From assembly GCF_024753135.1 (NCBI RefSeq), contig NZ_JANUGP010000022.1:1-64000 (forward strand): a stretch of 64,000 bases of DNA, read 5' to 3'. Under the pieces are notes generated by a model. It ran no database searches and was not told where the DNA came from. It saw nothing but the letters and a program-made list of their open reading frames with translations. Every line of letters starts with the position of its first letter. Positions within the stretch are counted from its first letter, which is position 1. This stretch comes from Streptomyces pyxinicus (GTDB lineage: Bacteria; Actinomycetota; Actinomycetes; Streptomycetales; Streptomycetaceae). The position numbers and the translations under genes are program-made. Positions 51,023 to 59,739 of this stretch are shown here, piece after piece.

Positions 51023-51040
51023 ACATCTGCTAGCAGATGT
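51023..51040. promoter_or_regulatory. Perfect 18-base palindrome upstream of rbpA
   Basis: ACATCTGCTAGCAGATGT is exactly self-complementary. It lies 77 bases upstream of the sigma-R promoter of rbpA and about 98 bases after the UMF1 stop. It could be a protein-binding site or part of a UMF1 terminator. No regulator is known to me for this sequence. Confidence 0.5.
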
Positions 51041-51116
51041 GACAAACCGGGCGCCTGTGGGTAGAACAAGGGGCGGCTACGACGGCGACGCATGACCCGG
51101 AACGAGACCCGGAACG

Positions 51117-51143
51117 GGAATCTTTACCGCCGACCGGACGTTG
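51117..51143 (+). promoter_or_regulatory. Sigma-R type promoter of rbpA
   Basis: GGAAT at 51117-51121 and GTT at 51140-51142 (within GTTG) are separated by exactly 18 bases, the consensus for the thiol-stress sigma factor SigR. rbpA is an established SigR target in S. coelicolor. The expected start point is near 51150, leaving a leader of about 55 bases. Confidence 0.85.
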
Positions 51144-51203
51144 ACCGGATGACGACGACAGCGACACCTGTCCTGTGGGCGACAAGCCCGGGAGGCACGA
51201 TTC

Positions 51204-51578
51204 ATGAGTGAGCGAGCTCTTCGCGGTACGCGCCTCGTGGTGACCAGCTACGAGACGGACCGCGGTATCGACCTGGCCCCGCGCCAGGCCGTGGAGTACG
51301 CATGCGAGAAGGGCCATCGTTTCGAGATGCCCTTCTCGGTCGAGGCGGAGATTCCGCCGGAGTGGGAGTGCAAGGTCTGCGGGGCCCAGGCACTCCTCGT
51401 CGACGGCGACGGCCCTGAGGAGAAGAAGGCCAAGCCCGCGCGTACCCATTGGGACATGCTGATGGAGCGGCGCACCCGTGAGGAGCTCGAAGAGGTCCTT
51501 GAGGAGCGCCTGGCGGTTCTGCGCTCGGGGGCGATGAACATCGCGGTTCACCCCCGCGACAGCCGCAAGTCCGCTTAG
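51204..51578 (+). CDS. rbpA: RNA polymerase-binding protein RbpA
   Basis: RbpA binds the sigma-2 region of principal sigma factors and the RNA polymerase beta-prime subunit, stabilising open complexes in actinobacteria. The 124 residues have the N-terminal tail MSERALRGTRLVVTSYETD, a core domain with zinc-ligand residues Cys34, His38, Cys56 and Cys59 (YACEKGH, WECKVCG), a basic linker with KKAKPAR, and the sigma-interaction domain HWDMLMERRTREELEEVLEE. ATG 51204 follows GGGAGG. A SigR-type promoter precedes it and a strong hairpin follows. It is an essential or near-essential housekeeping gene in mycobacteria and important for growth in Streptomyces. Confidence 0.97.
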   Translation: MSERALRGTRLVVTSYETDRGIDLAPRQAVEYACEKGHRFEMPFSVEAEIPPEWECKVCGAQALLVDGDGPEEKKAKPARTHWDMLMERRTREELEEVLEERLAVLRSGAMNIAVHPRDSRKSA

Positions 51579-51616
51579 CCCCCGCAGGGGCTGGGCGGCA
51601 GAACAGCACAAGCGAC

Positions 51617-51660
51617 AGAAGCGGGCGCCGTACGTGATCCCACGTACGGCGCCCGCTTTC
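51617..51660. terminator. Strong bidirectional terminator between rbpA and fxsA
   Basis: A 16-base perfect stem, GCGGGCGCCGTACGTG at 51621-51636 with its complement at 51641-51656 and a four-base ATCC loop. It is flanked by AGAA on the left and TTTC on the right, giving short U-runs in both directions, as expected between convergent genes. Confidence 0.9.
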
Positions 51661-51707
51661 TCGTGTGTCCGCTCACGCGCGGAGGTCCACCCCCGCGCGC
51701 GGTCCGC

Positions 51708-52262
51708 TCAGCGCGTCAGCGGCGGCCGTCGCTCCCCCGGCTCGGGGCGCTCCTCCCGGATGACCTCGCCCCGCACCACCTTGCCGTCGGGGCGGTGCAT
51801 GCGGGCCTGCTGGAAGGCGTCGCCCAGGGTGCCCGGGGCGGCCTTGCGCAGCCGCTTCTCCAGGGCGCTCTCGGTGGAGCGGCTCACGGCCCGCTGCACC
51901 GGCGGGAGCAGCAGGAGCAGGCCGGCCGCGTCGGAGAGCAGGCCGGGGATCATGAGCAGCAGGCCGCCGAGCATCATCAGGCCGTTGCCACCGCCGCGCT
52001 CGGGCGACCCGCCGCGCTGCAACGCCTCGTTCAGGTTCCGGAAGGCGCGCCGGCCCGCCCGCTTGATCACCACCGAGCCGGCCACGAGCCCGGCCACGAT
52101 CAGCAGGAACACGGTGAGGCCGCCCGCCGCGCCCGCGACCACCGTCAGCAGCCAGATCTCCAGCACCAGCCACAGGGCGGCGCCCAGGGGCAGATACCTG
52201 CGCAGCCGGGAGCGCCGGGGCCGGGCGGCGGAAGGAGAGGTCGTCGGAGCGCCAGTCGTCAT
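51708..52262 (-). CDS. fxsA: FxsA-family membrane protein
   Basis: FxsA is a small cytoplasmic-membrane protein; overproduction of the E. coli member relieves F-plasmid exclusion of phage T7. Its normal role is unclear. The 184 residues have a basic N-terminus, helices around YLPLGAALWLVLEIWLLTVV and LTVFLLIVAGLVAGSVVIKR, the conserved GGLLLMIPGLLSDAAGLLLL pair, and a charged C-terminal tail of about 60 residues. Length and layout match the family. It is convergent with rbpA, and the ppm1 gene lies 62 bases upstream on the same strand, so they may be co-transcribed. Confidence 0.92.
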   Translation of the reverse strand: MTTGAPTTSPSAARPRRSRLRRYLPLGAALWLVLEIWLLTVVAGAAGGLTVFLLIVAGLVAGSVVIKRAGRRAFRNLNEALQRGGSPERGGGNGLMMLGGLLLMIPGLLSDAAGLLLLLPPVQRAVSRSTESALEKRLRKAAPGTLGDAFQQARMHRPDGKVVRGEVIREERPEPGERRPPLTR

Positions 52263-52324
52263 ACTCTCAGTGTGCCTGGGCGCGGCTCAGCGCGGGATAA
52301 GGGAGGTATGGACCAGCCGGCCGG

Positions 52325-53119
52325 TCAGGCCTGCTGACCCTTTCCGGTGATCTTGCCGACGCGCTCGCCGACGCCCCAGGCGGTGACCCGCCACAGCGCC
52401 TCGACGAGGATGTCCTTGCTCATCTTCGAGTCGCCGAGTTCGCGCTCCACGAAGGTGATCGGCACCTCGACCACGTGATAGCCGGCCTTGACCGCGCGGC
52501 GGGCCAGGTCGACCTGGAAGCAGTAGCCCTGCGAGGAGACCTCCTCCAGGCCCAGGCCCTCCAGGGTCTCGCGGCGGAAGGCGCGGAAGCCGCCGGTGAT
52601 GTCGCGCAGCGGCAGGTCCAGGGCGAGGCGGGAGTAGAGGCTGCCGCCGCGGGAGATGAACTCGCGGGACTTGGGCCAGTTCACCACCCGGCCGCCGGGC
52701 ACCCAGCGGGAGCCGAGCACCAGGTCGGCGCCCTTGAGGGCGGTGAGCAGCCGGGGCAGTTCCTCGGGCTGGTGGGAGCCGTCGGCGTCCATCTCGATCA
52801 GCACGCCGTAGCCGTGCTCCAGGCCCCAGCGGAAGCCCGCGAGGTAGGCGGCGCCGAGGCCCTCCTTGCCCTTGCGGTGCAGCACCTGGACGTGGTCGTC
52901 GGCGGCGGCCAGTTCGTCGGCGAGCTTGCCGGTGCCGTCGGGGCTGTTGTCGTCCGCGACGAGGACGTGCGCCTCGGGAACGGCCTCGCGCACCCGGCCC
53001 ACGATGGTCTTGATGTTCTCGGCCTCGTTGTAGGTCGGGATGATCACCAAGGCCGTGCCGAGCGGACCGAACCGCCTTGCCCCGGCCTCCGCCGCGAGCG
53101 TCCCGTCGCCGTCGTTCAC
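52325..53119 (-). CDS. ppm1: Polyprenol-phosphate mannose synthase (Ppm1)
   Basis: This GT2 enzyme transfers mannose from GDP-mannose to polyprenol phosphate, making the donor for protein O-mannosylation (with Pmt) and lipoglycan synthesis. In Streptomyces it is needed for phage phiC31 receptor glycosylation. The 264 residues show VIIPTYNEAENIKTIVGRVR at the start of the GT-A fold, VLVADDNSPDGTGKLAD, the metal-binding EMDADGSHQPEEL, and RDITGGFRAFRRETLEGLGL. No N-acyltransferase domain is fused, unlike mycobacterial Ppm1 variants. GTG 53119 follows AAGGGG. It is preceded by a 536-base gap with strong potential RNA structure. fxsA follows. Confidence 0.94.
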   Translation of the reverse strand: MNDGDGTLAAEAGARRFGPLGTALVIIPTYNEAENIKTIVGRVREAVPEAHVLVADDNSPDGTGKLADELAAADDHVQVLHRKGKEGLGAAYLAGFRWGLEHGYGVLIEMDADGSHQPEELPRLLTALKGADLVLGSRWVPGGRVVNWPKSREFISRGGSLYSRLALDLPLRDITGGFRAFRRETLEGLGLEEVSSQGYCFQVDLARRAVKAGYHVVEVPITFVERELGDSKMSKDILVEALWRVTAWGVGERVGKITGKGQQA

Positions 53120-53655
53120 TGCTGCCCCTTCGTGTCGTACGCAGGATCCACCATAGTGGCCGCGGCCTGCGTCGACGTGCCGACTCGTCCTTGTCGTGGT
53201 GTCGATTCCGCAAGAGCGGGGTAAGAACACCTGTTTCGGTACCTGTGTGCCGCTGCGGATGGGGGCCCGGCGCCCTTCGGGCCGACCTGGGACCCGCTGG
53301 CTGCGGGTCTACCGAAAGCCGTTGTCTACTGAGCGTCCGGGCCCCACCCGGGTCACACCTTGCCGACCGGCCGGAGCGTTCCCCCGTCGGCGCGGACGCT
53401 GAGCCTGGCTCCCAGTGACGGTGCCCCGGTGCGGCACACCGTCCCTGACCCAGCGGCGCTGCGACGAGTTGCGCGAACACTCCCCGGTCGGGCGTCCCGG
53501 TGGTGGACTCGGCCGAACCTACCGGCCCCCGGCCGCCGACTGTCAACAGCCTCCTGACCTGTATGAACAGTGCGTCGGGCGGGATGATCGCAAAGGATGC
53601 GCAGGTCGGGCGACGGGGCGGCCGGGAGGGACGGCCGCCGCGCCACCCCGGGAGA
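53120..53655. other. Large gene-free region upstream of ppm1
   Basis: This 536-base gap is the longest in the window. The frames crossing it have no family resemblance, poor starts, and run into neighbouring genes antisense. It contains two nested sets of inverted repeats (53234-53317 and 53332-53400), annotated separately. CACTATGG on the minus strand near 53150 could be a -10 region for ppm1. Read on the minus strand, the repeats would be 115-280 bases upstream of the ppm1 start, either in a long leader or in front of the promoter. Confidence 0.5.
53234..53400. other. Two multi-arm inverted-repeat domains
   Basis: Domain 1: TTTCGGTA (53234-53241) pairs with TACCGAAA (53310-53317) and encloses two complete hairpins, GGCCCG/CGGGCC (53264-53269 with 53278-53283) and GACCCGC/GCGGGTC (53291-53297 with 53303-53309), giving a three-way-junction shape. 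Domain 2: AGCGTCCG (53332-53339) pairs with CGGACGCT (53393-53400) around an internal CCGAC/GTCGG hairpin. I matched no known riboswitch or tRNA. GC-rich DNA makes chance pairing easy, so the RNA interpretation is tentative. Confidence 0.4.
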
Positions 53656-55269
53656 TCACTCGCCCGGCCGTACGAACACCGCCCGTCCGCCGACCACGGT
53701 GCGCAGGCAGACCGGCAGCTCACGGCCGGGGCTGAGATCGGGCAGGCCGGGGGTGCCGGAGCGGGGGTCGGTCGACCAGCGGGCCACCCGGTCGTCGGGC
53801 GCCTGCACGACCAGCTCGTCGGTGCGCCAGACGGCGTAGTCGGCGGGGGCGCCGGGGACCAGGACGCCCGCGTCGTCCCGGCCGACGGCCCGCCAGCCGC
53901 CGCGGGTGTGGGCGGTGAAGGCGGCGCGCACGGAGATCCGGTGCTCGGGCGTGTGGTGGAAGGCGGCGGCGCGGACCGTGCCCCAGGGGTCGAGCGGGGT
54001 GACGGGGCTGTCGGAGCCGAAGGCGAGGGGCACGCCGGCCCGCAGCAGGGCCGCGTAGGGATTCAGGGCGCGGGCCCGCTCGGCGCCCAGCCGGCGCGCG
54101 TACATGCCGTCCTCGCCGCCCCACAGCGCGTCGAAGGCGGGCTGCACGGACGCGATCAGGCCCAGCTCGGCGAAGGCGGCGACGGTCTCGGGGGTGAGCA
54201 TCTCGGCGTGCTCGACGCGGTGCCGGGCGGCACGGATCCGGGCCAGGCCCAGCTTGTCGGCGGCGGCGCGCACGCCCTCGACCACGGCGGTCACGGCGGC
54301 GTCGCCGATGGCGTGGAAGCCGGCCTGGAGGCCCGCCTCGGTGCAGGCGACGACATGGGCGGCGACGGCGTCCGCGTCGAGGTAGGCGGTTCCGGTGTGC
54401 CCGGCGTCGGCGTACGGCTCGTGCAGGCAGGCGGTGTGCGAGCCGAGGGCGCCGTCCGCGAACAGGTCGCCCGCCGCGCCCGCCGCGCCCAGCTCGCGGG
54501 CCTTGTCGACGTTCTGTTCGGCCCAGTAGCCGACGACCCGCGGGCCGCGGAGGGTGCCGGCGAGTTTCAGCAGGGCGGTGAAGTCGTCCTCGGAGGAGAT
54601 CCGCGGGCCGCCGCACTCGTGCACCGTGCCGATGCCGAGGGCGGCGGCCCGGACGAGGGCGGTGCGCTGGGCCTCGGCGCGCTGGGCGGGGGTGATGGCG
54701 GCGAGCGCGGCCTCGCGCACGGTGTGGTGGGCGTCCGCGGTGAGCGGGGCGTCCTCGCGCGGCAGGTCGGCGGGGATCAGGTCCAGCAGGGCGGTGGTGA
54801 CCACCGCCGAGTGCACGTCGATCCGGGACAGGTACAGGGGCCGGCCGCCGGTGGCCTCGTCCAGCTCCGCGCGGGTGGGCGGCCGGCCGCCGGGCCAGCG
54901 GGCGGCGTCCCAGCCGTGGCCGAGCAGGACCCGGTCGGCGGGGCGGGCGGCGGCGAACGCGCGGACCCGGGCGAGGGCCGCCTCCAGGGAGGGCGCGCCG
55001 GACAGGTCGAGGCCGGTCAGCGCGAGACCGGTGGCGGTGGTGTGCACATGGGCGTCGGTGAAGGCCGGCGTGACCAGGGCGCCGTCGAGGTCGATCACCT
55101 CGTCCACGCCGTCGGCGAAGGCGTCGGCCGCCCCCTCGGAGCCGACCCAGGCGACTTGGCCGCGTTCGATCACCATGGCGGTGGCGAAGGGGTCGGCGGG
55201 GCTGTGCACCTCACCGCGGCGCAGCAGGACGGTCGTGCGGGGCTCGGGCTCGGCGGTGCGGTCGCTCAT
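53656..55269 (-). CDS. Amidohydrolase (YtcJ-like, amidohydro_3)
   Basis: A 537-residue metal-dependent hydrolase of the amidohydrolase superfamily, YtcJ-like subgroup. The N-terminal small beta domain (VLLRRGEVHSPADPFATAMV) leads to the metal site DAHVHTTATG (HxH). Further ligands are expected at VHECGG, GFHAIGDAAV and RVEHAEML, and the last at FGSDSPVTPLDPW. The C-terminus ends with GAPADYAVW and VVGGRAVFVR, completing the small domain. Substrates for this subgroup are diverse N-acyl or formamide compounds, so I give no specific reaction. ATG 55269 has a distant GAGGGA. The Lrp-type regulator gene lies upstream on the same strand after 124 bases and could control it. Confidence 0.88.
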   Translation of the reverse strand: MSDRTAEPEPRTTVLLRRGEVHSPADPFATAMVIERGQVAWVGSEGAADAFADGVDEVIDLDGALVTPAFTDAHVHTTATGLALTGLDLSGAPSLEAALARVRAFAAARPADRVLLGHGWDAARWPGGRPPTRAELDEATGGRPLYLSRIDVHSAVVTTALLDLIPADLPREDAPLTADAHHTVREAALAAITPAQRAEAQRTALVRAAALGIGTVHECGGPRISSEDDFTALLKLAGTLRGPRVVGYWAEQNVDKARELGAAGAAGDLFADGALGSHTACLHEPYADAGHTGTAYLDADAVAAHVVACTEAGLQAGFHAIGDAAVTAVVEGVRAAADKLGLARIRAARHRVEHAEMLTPETVAAFAELGLIASVQPAFDALWGGEDGMYARRLGAERARALNPYAALLRAGVPLAFGSDSPVTPLDPWGTVRAAAFHHTPEHRISVRAAFTAHTRGGWRAVGRDDAGVLVPGAPADYAVWRTDELVVQAPDDRVARWSTDPRSGTPGLPDLSPGRELPVCLRTVVGGRAVFVRPGE

Positions 55270-55393
55270 AGGCGACAGTTTCCCTCGCGCCCGGCGCGCT
55301 GCCGCACCCGGGCCCACTCCCCCTGCCCCCGGCGCAGCGTCGCACCCGGGCCCGCCCGAAGCGCGCCCGGCGTTCAGATAGCACGCCCGGCGT

Positions 55394-55834
55394 TCAGATC
55401 CGGGGCGGGCGTGCCTCGTACGGCGTCGAGAGGGCGACCGTGGTGCGGGTGGAGACCCCGGCGAGGGAGCGCACCCGGGCCAGCAGTTCCTCCAGTTCGT
55501 GCGGGGTGGCCACGCGCACCTTGAGGATGTAGTTCTCGTCGCCGGCGACGCTGTGGCAGGCCTCGATCTCGGGGACGTCGGCGAGCCGGTCCGCGATGTC
55601 GTCGGGGGCGCTGGGGTCGAAGGGTTTCACCGAGATGAACGCGGTGAGCGGCAGCCCCACGGCCTCCGGGTCGACCACCGCGGTGTACCCGCGGATGACG
55701 CCACGCTGTTCGAGCCGGCGCACCCGCTGGTGCACGGCCGACGTGGACAGGCCCGTGGCCTTGCCCAGGTCTGTGTAGCTCATCCGCCCGTCCTTGACGA
55801 GCAGCTGCACGATCTGACGGTCCAGCTCCTCCAT
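55394..55834 (-). CDS. Lrp/AsnC-family regulator
   Basis: A 146-residue feast-famine regulator. The N-terminal HTH (about 3-60) reads LDRQIVQLLVKDGRMSYTDL, GKATGLSTSAVHQRVRRLEQ and RGVIRGYTAVVDPEAVGLP. The C-terminal RAM domain (about 65-140), with AFISVKPF, IEACHSVAGDENYILKVRV and STRTTVALS, binds amino acids and drives oligomer assembly. Length is typical. ATG 55834 has only a weak AGG leader; an open frame continues upstream to 55966 without better starts. It may regulate itself or the amidohydrolase gene behind it. The next gene on the right is divergent. Confidence 0.93.
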   Translation of the reverse strand: MEELDRQIVQLLVKDGRMSYTDLGKATGLSTSAVHQRVRRLEQRGVIRGYTAVVDPEAVGLPLTAFISVKPFDPSAPDDIADRLADVPEIEACHSVAGDENYILKVRVATPHELEELLARVRSLAGVSTRTTVALSTPYEARPPRI

Positions 55835-56079
55835 GGCGCCAAAACCTACCGTGCGGTTGATCTCCGCGGATAGCCGAGAGCGCAGGTCATGGCCGGTTCG
55901 CCGGGAACGGCCCCGTGACAGGCCCTGATCCGGCACTCCGGGCGGCTCATGTGACGAACGCCACACGATTCGGACGCGCTGCGTGAAGTCCTCGGGATTA
56001 CCCCCCGGACCCGGCGGGAAGTGCTTGCTGTGGTCGAGGCCGCAGTGCCTTCTCGGCCCAGCCTTAGGGGGAGAATCCC

Positions 56080-56511
56080 ATGCAGAGTGTCAAGCGCCCT
56101 GGTCGATCCGCGTCCAAGAGGCAGCAGCCGGTCGTCGAGCCCGAACCGGAGGGCGTCGAACCCGACGCCCTCGACGACGAGTCGGACGCCTACGACACCT
56201 TCGAGATGTACCGGGTGATCTGCCCGGACTGCGCCCAGCCGATCGCGCTGCTGGCGGACGAGGAGATCCTGCCGGAGCACGCGCTGTGCGCCTCGCCGTG
56301 GAACCCGTTCGGGCTCACGGTGTGTGCGGGCACGGGGCGCCCGGCGGCCCAGGCCCGCCCCGCGGACGCGTCCATGGCACCGCAGGAGCGGGACACCGCC
56401 CTGCTGCTGACGCTCCCCCAGGGTCTCGACTGGCGGACGCAGCCCTTCTCGCACGTCGGTGGCCCGGCTTCGCGCCCGATGCGCGTCCCGGAGATGCGCC
56501 GGGCCGCCTGA
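56080..56511 (+). CDS. Conserved hypothetical protein with CxxC motif, 143 aa
   Basis: I do not recognise a named family. The first 40 residues are polar and acidic (EPEPEGVEPDALDDESDAYD) and probably disordered. A compact middle segment MYRVICPDCAQPIALLADEE has one CPDC motif, and a further Cys pair occurs in ALCASPW and TVCAGTG. Four such cysteines could bind zinc, though spacing is unlike a standard ribbon. ATG 56080 is preceded by GGGGGAG. The gene is monocistronic, divergent from the Lrp regulator. Confidence 0.75.
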   Translation: MQSVKRPGRSASKRQQPVVEPEPEGVEPDALDDESDAYDTFEMYRVICPDCAQPIALLADEEILPEHALCASPWNPFGLTVCAGTGRPAAQARPADASMAPQERDTALLLTLPQGLDWRTQPFSHVGGPASRPMRVPEMRRAA

Positions 56512-56722
56512 GCCCGCCTCGCACACCCCTCGTCTTCCGCCCCGCGCCCTGGCCCACGGCTGCCGTGGCGCGGGACCGGCGCGTCCGGACCACCTCAAGG
56601 ACCGTCCCACGAAGGCGAGTTGACGCCCCGTCGGGTGCGTGACAGCCGACGGGTACGACCGTGAACTGACGCCCGATTCCGGTGGCCGGTGACCTGCCCG
56701 GCCGTCCCCGCGTTGACCAGGC

Positions 56723-56968
56723 GTGACCCCCACGTACCCGGCGACCGGGCGTCAGCGCCGCATCTTCGTCCCGCGCCCCGCAGAATCGGTTCCGCCGCCG
56801 CCCGCGCCGCAGGACCCACCCATCTACCGGGACCTCGTGCGGACCTGGTCCGACCGGGGCCGCGCCCTGCCGGGCCGCCACGACCCGGAGTGGGTCGGGG
56901 CGGCGGCCCCGACGGTCCGCTCGGGCCAGTTCAGCGACCCTCCGGTCCCGCCACGTGACGGGCGATGA
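56723..56968 (+). CDS. Small hypothetical protein, 81 aa
   Basis: A short ORF with strong G/C preference at third codon positions, which supports coding. The centre, PIYRDLVRTWSDRGRALPGR followed by HDPEWVG, resembles a motif I have seen in several small streptomycete proteins of unknown role; this is recollection, not a search result. It is Pro/Arg-rich at the N-terminus. GTG 56723 is the likeliest start, with only a weak upstream site. Its last 38 bases overlap, tail to tail, the end of the acyl-CoA dehydrogenase gene. Confidence 0.5.
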   Translation: MTPTYPATGRQRRIFVPRPAESVPPPPAPQDPPIYRDLVRTWSDRGRALPGRHDPEWVGAAAPTVRSGQFSDPPVPPRDGR

Positions 56969-58103
56969 CCATCCGCTGGATCTGGTTGGTGCCCTCGACG
57001 ATCTGGAGCACCTTGGCCTCGCGCATGTAGCGCTCGGCGGGGAAGTCGGCGGTGTAGCCGTAGCCGCCGAGTATCTGCACGGCGTCCGTCGTGACCTGCA
57101 TGGCCGTGTCGGTGCAGTGCAGCTTGGCCATGGCGGCCTGCTTGGCGAACGGCCGGCCCGCGTCGCGCAGCCGGGCGGCGGCCAGGTAGAGCGCGCGGCC
57201 GGCCTCGATCCGGGTGGCCATGTCGGCGATCATGAAGCGCAGGCCCTGGAAGTCCGCGATGGGCCGGCCGAACTGCCGGCGCTGGGTGGCGTAGCCGACC
57301 GCCTCGTCCAGCGCGGCCTGGGCGACGCCGACGGCGCAGGCGGCGATGCCGAGCCGGCCGGAGTCCAGGGCGGCCAGGGCGATGGTGAAGCCCTGCCCCT
57401 CCTCGCCGATGCGCCGCTCGTCGGGCACGCGGACGCCGTCGAGGTGGACCTGGGCGGTGGGTGAGCCCTTCATGCCCATCTTCTTCTCCGGCGGCGCGGC
57501 GCTCAGGCCGGGGGTGTCGCCGGGCACGAGGAAGGCGGTGATGCCGCGCGGGCCGTCCTCGCCGGTGCGGGCCAGCACGGTGTAGAAGTCGGCGACGCCG
57601 CCGTGCGTGATCCATGCCTTGGTGCCGTCGATCACCCAGCCGTCGCCGTCCCGGACGGCCTTGGTGCGCAGAGAGGCCGCGTCGGAGCCGGAGGAGGGCT
57701 CGGAGAGGCAGTAGGCGCCGAGCAGGCCGCCGCCGAGCATCGCGGGCAGGCGCTCGACCTGCTGTTCCTTGCTGCCGAAGCCGGCGAGCGCGTGGCAGGC
57801 CAGGGTGTGGACGCTGACGCCGAGGCCCACGGTGAGCCGGGCCGCGGCCAGCTCCTCCAGCACCTGGAGGTAGACCTCGTAGGGCTGGTCGCCGCCGCCG
57901 TACTCGGCGTCATAGGGCAGGCCGAGCAGGCCGGACTCGGAGAGCAGGGTGAAGACCTCGCGCGGGAAGCGGCCCGCGTCCTCCTCCGCGGCGGCCCCGG
58001 GCGCTATCTCGCGCTGGGCGATCTCCCGGACGAGCGCGAGGAGGTCCCGCGCCTCCTCCGTCGGCAGTTGACGCTCCACCGGCTGCGGGTCGCGGTCGGA
58101 CAT
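56931..58103 (-). CDS. Acyl-CoA dehydrogenase
   Basis: A 390-residue FAD flavoenzyme that introduces the 2,3 double bond into acyl-CoA thioesters and passes electrons to electron-transfer flavoprotein. The N-terminal helical domain runs to about 125, the middle beta domain has AYCLSEPSSGSDAASLRTKA and WITHGGVADFYTVLA, and the C-terminal domain shows YATQRRQFGRPIADFQGLRF and QILGGYGYTADFPAERYMRE followed by AKVLQIVEGTNQIQRMV, where the catalytic Glu lies before GTNQIQ. ATG 58103 follows GGAGGAG. The chain-length or branched-chain preference cannot be told. It is divergent from the chitinase gene. Confidence 0.95.
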   Translation of the reverse strand: MSDRDPQPVERQLPTEEARDLLALVREIAQREIAPGAAAEEDAGRFPREVFTLLSESGLLGLPYDAEYGGGDQPYEVYLQVLEELAAARLTVGLGVSVHTLACHALAGFGSKEQQVERLPAMLGGGLLGAYCLSEPSSGSDAASLRTKAVRDGDGWVIDGTKAWITHGGVADFYTVLARTGEDGPRGITAFLVPGDTPGLSAAPPEKKMGMKGSPTAQVHLDGVRVPDERRIGEEGQGFTIALAALDSGRLGIAACAVGVAQAALDEAVGYATQRRQFGRPIADFQGLRFMIADMATRIEAGRALYLAAARLRDAGRPFAKQAAMAKLHCTDTAMQVTTDAVQILGGYGYTADFPAERYMREAKVLQIVEGTNQIQRMVIARHVAGPEGR

Positions 58104-58430
58104 GGCGTCGCTCTCCTCCCTGTTCGGGCACGGGCGGCCCGGCCCGTGAGGGTGGGGGCGGCTCCGCCTGATGGCCGCCGAAGGCGCCCGCTTCCGGGTC
58201 TCGGAAGCTGCTGACCAGCGGCTGTGCGCTGTGAGTATGCCCGATCCGGGGCCTGTCGTCACCAGTTAACGACCGCTTACTTCAAGAATCCACCCGGGCG
58301 CTGCCTGCCCGCCGAGATTGGTCCGAACCATTGACCTACTGGTCTAGTCCTCCTAGGGTGCATGACCAACGCTTTACCGCGTTCATGCCAATCGGCGCGC
58401 GTTCCCCCACCCCCACGAGGAGCCACCCCG
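58104..58430. other. Divergent region, acyl-CoA dehydrogenase / chitinase
   Basis: A 327-base divergent regulatory region. The right part holds the chitinase promoter with a DasR-like box (annotated separately). The left part, next to the dehydrogenase gene, is GC-rich without an obvious promoter pair. The short frames that cross the region towards the chitinase start have no family match and are taken as untranslated leader. Confidence 0.6.
58331..58359 (+). promoter_or_regulatory. Chitinase promoter with DasR-like box
   Basis: TTGACC (58331-58336) and TAGGGT (58354-58359) are spaced by 17 bases. Between them ACTGGTCTAGTCC (58338-58350) matches the left arm and centre of the DasR dre consensus, with mismatches in the right arm. 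Chitinase genes of Streptomyces carry such repeats, and DasR regulation is established for several. This makes GlcNAc-linked control likely here. Confidence 0.75.
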
Positions 58431-59675
<1,245 letters not shown>

Positions 59676-59691
59676 GGGAACCCACGGGGGG

Positions 59692-59727
59692 CGAGGGAGC
59701 GGAGGACCACGAGCCTCCGCTCCCTCG
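59692..59727. terminator. Hairpin between chitinase and TetR genes
   Basis: CGAGGGAGCGGAGG (59692-59705) pairs perfectly with its complement at 59714-59727 across an eight-base loop. Its position between convergent stops, 64 bases apart, fits a bidirectional terminator. No U-run is present. Confidence 0.85.
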
Positions 59728-59739
59728 TGCGTTCACCGG

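Noticed and set aside
53234-53317. tRNA gene (cloverleaf-like folding)
   Set aside because: No T-loop GTTC motif, no seven-base anticodon loop, and the arms have wrong lengths and loops.
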